6,832 bases of DNA from UBA5070 sp035913415 (GTDB lineage Bacteria; Fibrobacterota; Fibrobacteria; UBA5070), in contig JAMIIV010000171.1 in assembly GCA_035913415.1 (NCBI GenBank), positions 1 through 6,832 on the forward strand, given 5' to 3'. The notes beneath the pieces are model-generated. The model worked only from the letters and a program-made list of their open reading frames with translations. It did not search any database and was not told where the DNA came from. The position numbers and the translations under genes are program-made. Positions within the stretch are counted from its first letter, which is position 1; each line of letters starts with the position of its first letter. Below, one piece after another: positions 1-5,772 of this stretch.

Positions 1-2154
1 GAACGGTTCACGGGGCTGCTGAAGCTGGTCAAGCGCTACGGCGCCATGGTCGTGGCCGGGGTCATCGACGAACAGGGCATGGCCGTGGAGCCCGCCCGCA
101 AGCTGGAAGTCGCCGAACGGATCCACTCCATCCTCACGAAGGACTGGGGCATCCCCGAAGAAGACATCATGTTCGATGCCCTCGTGTTCCCCGCCGGAAC
201 CGGCGACGAGAACTACGTGGGATCGGCGGCCAAGACCATCGAAGGCACACGCCTGATCATGGAGCGTTTCCCGCGCTGCCAGAGCACCCTGGGCGTCAGC
301 AACGTCAGCTTCGGACTTCCCCCTGCCGGGCGCGAGGTCCTGAACTCCGTGTTCCTGTACCACAACACCCGGGCAGGACTCACCAGCGCCATCGTCAACG
401 CGGAAAAGCTCGTGCGGTACGCGCAGATCCCCGAAGACGAAAAGACCCTCTGCGACAACCTCATCTGGAACCGCGGGACGGATCCTGTCGCGGCCTTCAC
501 CGCGCACTTCCGGGTGAAGAAGGTCGAAGCTGCCGTGGTGGCGGAGTCCCTGCCCCCGGCCGCCTACGTCTCCAACTGCATCCTGACGGGCTCCAAGGAC
601 GGCCTCACCGCCGCCCTCGACAAACTTCTCGACGAAGGCCACGCACCCCTGGACCTCGTCAACGGCCCGCTCATGGACGGCATGAGCCAGGTCGGCGTGT
701 TGTTCAACCGCAACGAACTCATCGTGGCCGAAGTCCTCCAGAGCGCCGAGGCCATGAAGGCCGCCGTGGCGCACCTGGAACCGCGTATGGCCAAAGGCGA
801 CGTCAGCACCCGCGGCACCCTCCTTCTGGCCACGGTCAAAGGCGACGTACACGACATCGGCAAGAATCTCGTCGAGATCATCCTGGGCAACAACGGCTTC
901 CGCGTCGTGAACCTGGGCATCAAGGTCGCCCCCGACAAACTGGTGGCCGCCGCCAAGGAGCACAAACCCGACCTGATCGGGCTGTCGGGCCTGCTGGTCA
1001 AGAGCGCCCACGAGATGGTCACCGCCGCGCGCGACCTTCGCGACGCAGGAGTCGATGCCACCATCCTGGTGGGTGGGGCGGCGCTGTCGAACAACTTCAC
1101 CGTCAAGAACATCGCCAGCCAGTACACGGGCGCGGTCGTGTACTGCAAGGATGCCATGACCGGCCTGGACGTGGCCAACAAGCTGACCGACAAGTCGGGA
1201 GCGGGGCCGTACCTGGCCGCCCACAAGGCCATGGAAGAGGGCGTGCGATCGGGTGTCGAGACCCGCGTTTCGGACGCGTCCGAAACCGTTCCCAAGGAGA
1301 AACTCGTGTTGGCGCGCGACAACGAACGGTTCGTGCCCCCCACCCTGGAACGCACGGAGTGGACCCGCGCCCTGCCCGAGATCTGGAAGTACCTCAATCC
1401 CGCCATGCTCTTCGGCAAACATCTGGGCCTGAAGGGTTCGGTCGAGCGTCTGTGGGCGGAAAACGACCCCAAGGCCCTGGAGTTGCGCGACTTCGTGGAA
1501 ACCCTCAAGACCGAGGTTCTCCAGAAGGGCTGGATGCAGCCCAAGGGCGTGTACCGCTGGTTCCGCGCGCAGGCCGACGGCGACACCATCCGCCTGTTCG
1601 ATCCCACCGGCACAAGCCAGGTCGGCTCGTTTTCCTTCCCCCGGCAGTCCGAGGGCTGGGGCCTGTCCTTGTCGGATTTTGTCCATCCCGACAAACCCGA
1701 CCACGTGGCCCTGTTCTGCGTGACCTCCGGTCGCGGGGTGCGCGACGCCGTCGAGTCCCTGAAATCCGACGGCGAATACCTCAAGGCCCACGCCCTGGCC
1801 GCCCTGGCCCTGGAGACCGCCGAGGCCTTCGCCGAACTCTGCCATCGCCACCTGCGTCTTTCCTGGGGCTTCGCCGATCCGGCCGACCTCTCCGTCTCGG
1901 ACATCTTCAAGGCCAAGTACCGCGGCATCCGCGTGAGTTTCGGCTATCCTGCCTGCCCGCGCCTGGAAGACCAGGAAACGCTGTTCGACCTTCTGCAGCC
2001 CGAGAGCATCGGGGTGAACTTGACGGAAGGCTACATGATGGAGCCCGAAGGCTCCGTCTCGGCGCTGGTCTTCCACCATCCCCAGGGTCGCTACTTCACG
2101 ATCTCGTCGGCCGACCTGGAAGCCTTCGAAGCGAAGATCGGGGCGGCTTCGTGA
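1..2154 (+). CDS. metH: Cobalamin-dependent methionine synthase, 5' end missing (C-terminal 717 residues)
   Basis: Transfers the methyl group of 5-methyltetrahydrofolate through cobalamin to homocysteine, giving methionine and tetrahydrofolate in the cytoplasm. The frame is open at base 1, so the ATG at 46 is internal and not the start. Counting from the first visible codon, residues 1 to about 160 end the folate-binding barrel (GVSNVSFG at 98-105). The four-helix cobalamin cap spans about 188-260. The cobalamin Rossmann domain follows with DVHDIGKN at 282-289: His284 is the expected lower cobalt ligand, and Asp282 and Ser335 complete the ligand triad known from the E. coli enzyme. The AdoMet-binding reactivation domain is complete (about 442-717), with Arg644 and GYPACP at 648-653. 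Compared with the roughly 1,230-residue E. coli protein, about 500 residues lie off the left edge: the homocysteine/zinc domain and the start of the folate barrel. The reactivation domain implies reductive rescue of oxidised cobalamin by a flavodoxin-type partner, not seen here. No frameshift or missing key residue is visible. The stop overlaps the next start. Confidence 0.96.
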   Translation, partial: ERFTGLLKLVKRYGAMVVAGVIDEQGMAVEPARKLEVAERIHSILTKDWGIPEEDIMFDALVFPAGTGDENYVGSAAKTIEGTRLIMERFPRCQSTLGVSNVSFGLPPAGREVLNSVFLYHNTRAGLTSAIVNAEKLVRYAQIPEDEKTLCDNLIWNRGTDPVAAFTAHFRVKKVEAAVVAESLPPAAYVSNCILTGSKDGLTAALDKLLDEGHAPLDLVNGPLMDGMSQVGVLFNRNELIVAEVLQSAEAMKAAVAHLEPRMAKGDVSTRGTLLLATVKGDVHDIGKNLVEIILGNNGFRVVNLGIKVAPDKLVAAAKEHKPDLIGLSGLLVKSAHEMVTAARDLRDAGVDATILVGGAALSNNFTVKNIASQYTGAVVYCKDAMTGLDVANKLTDKSGAGPYLAAHKAMEEGVRSGVETRVSDASETVPKEKLVLARDNERFVPPTLERTEWTRALPEIWKYLNPAMLFGKHLGLKGSVERLWAENDPKALELRDFVETLKTEVLQKGWMQPKGVYRWFRAQADGDTIRLFDPTGTSQVGSFSFPRQSEGWGLSLSDFVHPDKPDHVALFCVTSGRGVRDAVESLKSDGEYLKAHALAALALETAEAFAELCHRHLRLSWGFADPADLSVSDIFKAKYRGIRVSFGYPACPRLEDQETLFDLLQPESIGVNLTEGYMMEPEGSVSALVFHHPQGRYFTISSADLEAFEAKIGAAS
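1267..1286. repeat. Perfect 20-bp palindrome inside metH
   Basis: Ten bases (gtttcggacg) are followed directly by their exact reverse complement (cgtccgaaac), with no mismatch or spacer. The flanking bases 1266 and 1287 do not pair, so the symmetry ends there. It encodes metH residues 423-429 in the hydrophilic linker between the cobalamin domain and the reactivation domain. As RNA it could fold into an 8-bp stem with a CGCG loop; as DNA it has the form of a dimeric protein-binding site. Whether it has any function is unknown. Confidence 0.9.
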
Positions 2155-2555
2155 GAAGCCCCTCCTGGTTGCGCCGTGTTGCCATGGGTCTGGCCCTGCT
2201 GGGCGCCGTCCACTTGCTCGCCGCCTGGCCGGCCTGGAAATACGACTACTCCAGGCTCCCGCTCGAGCAGGGACTGACGAACCTCTGGATGTTCCTCGCC
2301 GCCGGCCTCTGGATGTTCGCGTCGGGGTTCGTGCTGGGCTTCTTGGCCGAAGCCGACAAAGGGGGCGAGGAATGGGCGGGGCCCTTCGCGCGTGGAGTCA
2401 CGAACTTCCTCTTGGTCGGAGGCGTGCTGGCTTGTGTCCTCATGTGGGCCAATCCCGCCGCTTGGATCCTGGGGCTGCTCTCGACGGCCGCCCGCCTGTG
2501 CGCCCGCAAGCCCCCGGCGCTGGCGCTTCGGGAGACGGAGTCCGGCAAGTCCTGA
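2151..2555 (+). CDS. Small integral membrane protein of unknown function, translationally coupled to metH
   Basis: A 134-residue, strongly hydrophobic protein that I do not recognise. Start choice: GTG at 2151 overlaps the metH stop in a GTGA junction. The only nearby in-frame alternative is ATG at 2184 (residue 12), which has no purine-rich sequence before it and would remove the basic N-terminus. Hydrophobic segments lie at about 10-28, 42-65 and 83-114. The last is about 32 residues long and broken by Asn101-Pro102, so it may be two short spans. Arg2, Arg8 and Arg9 precede the first span and Arg115, Arg119, Lys120 and Arg127 follow the last; by the positive-inside rule both ends would be cytoplasmic, which fits four spans better than three. 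The loop at 66-82 is charged and mainly acidic. No signal-peptide cleavage site, cysteine pair, metal-binding cluster or enzyme motif is visible. Codon use resembles its neighbours. The overlap suggests co-expression with metH but does not show a role in methionine metabolism. Confidence 0.75.
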   Translation: MRSPSWLRRVAMGLALLGAVHLLAAWPAWKYDYSRLPLEQGLTNLWMFLAAGLWMFASGFVLGFLAEADKGGEEWAGPFARGVTNFLLVGGVLACVLMWANPAAWILGLLSTAARLCARKPPALALRETESGKS

Positions 2556-2571
2556 GCGGACGGGGTGATGC

Positions 2572-2603
2572 AGGGGGGTCTCTGGTTCTACCTTTGGTCC
2601 CCT
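2572..2603 (+). promoter_or_regulatory. valS leader: G-rich Shine-Dalgarno-like run set far from the start, with a complementary block at the ATG
   Basis: AGGGGGG at 2572-2578 is the only strong Shine-Dalgarno-like sequence before valS, but it ends about 25 bases before ATG 2604, too far for normal spacing. TCCCCT at 2598-2603, immediately before that ATG, can pair with its AGGGG part (5 bp). Pairing could either hide the ribosome site or bring it closer to the start. Bases 2556-2603 contain no terminator, no T-box-like element and no clear promoter. This is a weak call. Confidence 0.2.
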
Positions 2604-5255
2604 ATGTCCATGGAAAAAGCCTACTCGCCGATCGACGTCGAAGCCAAATGGGAAAAAACACACCGCGAGGGCGGAGCTTTCCGCCCCAAAGGTGACGGCA
2701 AGCCCTTCACGATTGTGATCCCGCCTCCCAACGTCACGGGTGCGTTGCACATGGGCCACGCCCTCAACCACACCATTCAAGACGTGTTGGTGCGTTTCGA
2801 GCGCCTGCGCGGACGGCGCACGCTCTGGCAGCCGGGAACCGACCACGCCGGCATCGCCACCCAGAACGTGGTGGAGCGCATGCTGGCCAAGGAAGGCAAG
2901 AAGCGCCGCGAGATGGGCCGCGAAGCCTTCCTGGAGCAGGTCTGGGCCTGGAAGAACCAGTACGAGTCGCGCATCGTGAGCCAAGTCCAGCGCATGGGCA
3001 ACTCGTGCGACTGGGACCGCCTGCGCTTCACCATGGACGACGGTCTTTCCCGTTCCGTGCGCGCGGCGTTCGTGCACCTCTACGAAAAGGGCCTCATCTA
3101 CCGCGGCAAGTACATCGTCAACTGGTGCCCCAAGGACCGCACGGCCCTGTCCGACGACGAAGTCGAGACCAAGGACGGCGGTGAACCCGGCCACCTTTGG
3201 CATCTGCGCTACCCGCTGGCCGACGGGACATTTCTTGTCGTGGCCACCACGCGCCCCGAAACCATGCTCGGCGACACCGCCGTGGCCGTCAACCCCAAGG
3301 ACGAGCGTTACACCCACCTGGTGGGAAAGAAGATCAAGCTCCCCCTCACCGACCGCGAAATCCCCGTCATCGCCGACGACTTCGTCGAGATGGACTTCGG
3401 CACCGGTTGCGTGAAGGTGACCCCCGCCCATGACCTCAACGACTTCGGGGTGTTCCAGCGCCATCCGGAGATCGGCTGCATCGACATCATGAACGACGAC
3501 GCCTCGCTCAACGAGCAGGTACCCGAGCGCTTCCGCGGTCTGGATCGCTTCGAGGCGCGCAAGCGCATCGTCGCCGAATTCGAGGAACTCGGGCTTCTCG
3601 AGAAGATCGAGGATCGGATGACCCCGATCGGTCGTTCGTACCGTTCGGGCGAGCCCATCGAGTACCGTCTCAGCGACCAGTGGTTCGTCGACATGAAGCC
3701 CCTGGCCGAAAAGGCGCTGGCCAGCACACGCGAAGGCCGCGTGAACTTCGTCCCCGACCGCTGGAACGACTACTACTGCAAGTGGCTCGAGAACGTGCGC
3801 CCCTGGTGCATCTCGCGGCAACTCTGGTGGGGTCACCGCATCCCCGTGTGGTACGACGAAGACGGCGTGCCTTGCGCGGCAGTGGAGGCCCCCACAGTGC
3901 ACCCCAAGACCGGCAAGCCCATCGTGCGCCAGGACGACGACGTCCTGGACACCTGGTTCAGCTCGGGACTGTGGCCGTTCTCCACGCTGGGATGGCCCGG
4001 CGACGAGGCCAAGGTCGGGGCGTCCATCCCCGAGTGGAGCCAGTCCGACGTGCAGGGCCACTACCCCACCGACGTGCTGGTGACCGACCGCGGCATCATC
4101 TTCTTCTGGGTGGCGCGCATGGTCATGATGGCCAACGAGCTGACCGGCAAGGACCCGTTCCACACCGTCTACATCCACGGCACCATCCTCGACGACAAGG
4201 GCCGGAAAATGTCCAAGTCGCTGGGCAACGGCATCGACCCCCTGGAGATGGCCGACCAGTACGGTGCGGACGCCGTGCGGTTCTCGCTCCTGATCCTCTC
4301 CAGCGAAGGCCAGGACATCAAGTTGTCGCCGGTCAAGTTCGAGATGGGACGCAATTTCGCCAACAAGCTGTGGAACGCCACGCGTTTCGTGCTCCCCCAC
4401 CTGGAGGGCGCCGACGCCAACGCCGAAGCACTGGACCCGGCCGACCGCTGGATCCGCTCGCGCCTGGCCACCGTGACAGAAAACGTCACCAAGTCGCTGG
4501 AGGCGTGCCGGTTCGCCGAGGCCGCGATGGAGCTCTACCACTTCGCCTGGGGCGACTTCTGCTCGTGGTACCTGGAGCTGCGCAAGGCCCAGATCCACGG
4601 CGAGGACGGCCCCGCCAAGCGCTCGGCCGTGGGCTCCTGCCTGCAGGTCCTGGACGCCCTCACCAAGCTCCTGAACCCGTTCATGCCCGCCCTCACCGAA
4701 GAGCTGCGCGAACACCTCGGCCTGCCCCAGGCCATCGCATCCCGCTGGCCCTCCTTCGAGGCCTCCGTGCGCGACGAGGCCGCCGAAGCCGCCTTCTCCC
4801 GCCTGATCTCGGCGGTCGAAGCCGTGCGGTCGCTGCGCGGACGCTACCAGATCGCCCCCTCCAAGGAGCTTTCAGTCGTGGTGCGCTGCGACGACAACTC
4901 CGGTTGCACCCAACTGCAAGGCAACCTCGATGCTCTCGAAACCCTCGCCGGGGCCAAGGTCGTGGTGCAGGTCGGCGGCTCCAAGCCGGCGTTTTCCGGC
5001 ACCGAGATCACCTCGGGAGTCCAGGTCCACGTGGCCCTCGAGGGCATCCTCGACAAGGCCGTCGAAGTGGCCCGACTGTCCAAGGAACTGGCCGAAGCGG
5101 AGAAGTTCGTGAAGGCCATCGAAGGCAAACTCGGCAACGAATCCTTCGTCAGTCGCGCCAAGACCGAGGTCGTGGAAGCCGAGCGCGAAAAGCTGGCCAG
5201 CCAGCAGCGCCGCGCCGAACAGATCCGCGAGACCCTGTCCGACCTCCAGGACTGA
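2604..5255 (+). CDS. valS: Valyl-tRNA synthetase
   Basis: Class I aminoacyl-tRNA synthetase that charges tRNA-Val in the cytoplasm and hydrolyses mischarged Thr-tRNA-Val. From ATG 2604 the protein has 883 residues, close to the usual 880-950. The catalytic Rossmann fold carries HMGH at 49-52 after PPPNVTG, and KMSKS at 535-539. The inserted CP1 editing domain has TTRPET at 215-220 and the HDLND block at 276-280. Arg217, Phe265, Lys271, Thr273, Asp277 and Asp280 match, at an offset of one, the editing-pocket residues I recall for the Thermus enzyme, so proofreading should work. WVARM begins at 502. The anticodon-binding helical domain spans about 614-760, and the C-terminal tRNA-binding coiled coil about 818-883, rich in Glu, Lys, Arg and Ala. 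Start choice is uncertain: ATG 2610, ATG 2568 and GTG 2565 are also in frame. 2604 gives a family-like N-terminus with Tyr-Ser-Pro at 7-9, whereas the upstream starts add a hydrophobic, untypical 13-residue extension. Confidence 0.96.
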   Translation: MSMEKAYSPIDVEAKWEKTHREGGAFRPKGDGKPFTIVIPPPNVTGALHMGHALNHTIQDVLVRFERLRGRRTLWQPGTDHAGIATQNVVERMLAKEGKKRREMGREAFLEQVWAWKNQYESRIVSQVQRMGNSCDWDRLRFTMDDGLSRSVRAAFVHLYEKGLIYRGKYIVNWCPKDRTALSDDEVETKDGGEPGHLWHLRYPLADGTFLVVATTRPETMLGDTAVAVNPKDERYTHLVGKKIKLPLTDREIPVIADDFVEMDFGTGCVKVTPAHDLNDFGVFQRHPEIGCIDIMNDDASLNEQVPERFRGLDRFEARKRIVAEFEELGLLEKIEDRMTPIGRSYRSGEPIEYRLSDQWFVDMKPLAEKALASTREGRVNFVPDRWNDYYCKWLENVRPWCISRQLWWGHRIPVWYDEDGVPCAAVEAPTVHPKTGKPIVRQDDDVLDTWFSSGLWPFSTLGWPGDEAKVGASIPEWSQSDVQGHYPTDVLVTDRGIIFFWVARMVMMANELTGKDPFHTVYIHGTILDDKGRKMSKSLGNGIDPLEMADQYGADAVRFSLLILSSEGQDIKLSPVKFEMGRNFANKLWNATRFVLPHLEGADANAEALDPADRWIRSRLATVTENVTKSLEACRFAEAAMELYHFAWGDFCSWYLELRKAQIHGEDGPAKRSAVGSCLQVLDALTKLLNPFMPALTEELREHLGLPQAIASRWPSFEASVRDEAAEAAFSRLISAVEAVRSLRGRYQIAPSKELSVVVRCDDNSGCTQLQGNLDALETLAGAKVVVQVGGSKPAFSGTEITSGVQVHVALEGILDKAVEVARLSKELAEAEKFVKAIEGKLGNESFVSRAKTEVVEAEREKLASQQRRAEQIRETLSDLQD

Positions 5256-5263
5256 CCCTTGTG

Positions 5264-5300
5264 GGTCCTCTCCGGCGCCTTCCGCCCGGAGAGGACCGTT
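5264..5300 (+). terminator. Hairpin terminator after valS
   Basis: Bases 5264-5275 (ggtcctctccgg) are the exact reverse complement of 5286-5297 (ccggagaggacc), giving a perfect, GC-rich 12-bp stem with a 10-base loop. It starts 8 bases after the valS stop and is followed by GTTT. The T tract is short (three Ts), so it is not a classic intrinsic terminator; it may need a factor or may act as a 3'-end stabiliser. Its position right after valS and before a separate gene supports an end-of-transcript role. Confidence 0.6.
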
Positions 5301-5352
5301 TCCGGCCATCGCCCCGGCTCGACGCACCCTCCTTTCCAGACCGGCAGGCACC

Positions 5353-5754
5353 GTGATCCCAACTCGAATCCAGGAACAGTTGCTGCAGGACGCCCTGCGC
5401 CACGCCTCCCTGAACGCGGCCACCTCGACCAAACCCATGTTGGGCGGCCAAGGGGTCTCCACCAAGGGGGTCCTGTTCGCCTTGTTGCTCCCGCAGGGAA
5501 CCGCACTGAAACTGTCCGCGGAAGACCAGGAACACCTGCTCAAGCTTCCCGGCTCAAGCCGCTACGAGATCCCCGCAGACCCGGCCCGATCGCGCATCTG
5601 GGTGATCGCGCCGCCCGAACTCCCCGACCAGACCGCCCACTGGGCCTCGTGGGTGCGCAAGGCCTACCAGCACAACGACCGCGTGGTGCCGCCCAACCGC
5701 CGCCCGCCACCCAAACCCGGCCGCAAAGCCTCCCACGGTCGCGGAGCGCGCTGA
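5353..5754 (+). CDS. TfoX N-terminal-domain-like protein
   Basis: A 133-residue soluble protein. Residues about 5-108 resemble the TfoX/Sxy N-terminal domain: an N-terminal helix, then MLGG at 29-32 (family consensus MFGG), a glycine turn before VLFALLLP at 40-47, Leu-Lys at 52-53 in the usual strand position, a short motif ending Tyr-Glu-Ile-Pro at 71-74, and a closing Trp-rich helix (WASWVRKAY at 97-105). There is no C-terminal TfoX helical domain. Instead, residues 109-133 form a basic, proline-rich, probably disordered tail that could bind nucleic acid or another protein. In gamma-proteobacteria full-length TfoX/Sxy regulates competence genes, but stand-alone N-domain proteins are widespread and mostly uncharacterised, so no competence role should be assumed. 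The GTG at 5353 is the first in-frame start near the domain edge; only a weak CAGG lies 5-8 bases upstream. It is separated from valS by the hairpin and converges on the kinase gene 10 bases away. The family call rests on pattern recall, not an alignment. Confidence 0.62.
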   Translation: MIPTRIQEQLLQDALRHASLNAATSTKPMLGGQGVSTKGVLFALLLPQGTALKLSAEDQEHLLKLPGSSRYEIPADPARSRIWVIAPPELPDQTAHWASWVRKAYQHNDRVVPPNRRPPPKPGRKASHGRGAR

Positions 5755-5772
5755 GACCCTGGCTTCAGCGCG
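5747..5772. terminator. Inverted repeat containing both convergent stop codons, possible bidirectional terminator
   Basis: CGCGCTGA at 5747-5754 is the exact reverse complement of TCAGCGCG at 5765-5772; a G-U pair (5755/5764) can extend it, leaving an 8-base loop. Each arm ends with the TGA stop of one of the two convergent genes, so transcripts from either side would form nearly the same hairpin. No T tract follows on either strand, so intrinsic termination would be weak. It is the only terminator candidate in the 10-base gap between the two stop codons. Confidence 0.4.

Noticed and set aside
46..48. ATG at 46 as the start of the methionine synthase gene
   Set aside because: The frame stays open to base 1, and the upstream residues continue the folate-binding barrel pattern, so this Met is internal to a gene cut by the window edge.
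564..1928. Minus-strand open frame of 454 codons opposite metH
   Set aside because: Antisense to intact MetH domains, with an Arg/Ser-rich composition and no recognisable motif.
2556..2603. T-box or other riboswitch before valS
   Set aside because: The gap is only 48 bases, far too short for a T-box, and no conserved T-box sequence or antiterminator is present.
2091..4715. Long open frame on the minus strand (874 codons) opposite valS and the small membrane protein
   Set aside because: It lies fully antisense to conserved genes. Its translation is low-complexity (rich in His, Val, Gly and Ala) and matches no family; it is what G/C-rich third positions produce on the opposite strand.
3680..5356. 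Plus-strand open frame of 558 codons in another frame over valS
   Set aside because: Overlaps the conserved valS frame. It is extremely Arg/Pro/Gly-rich, as expected from an out-of-frame reading of GC-rich DNA.
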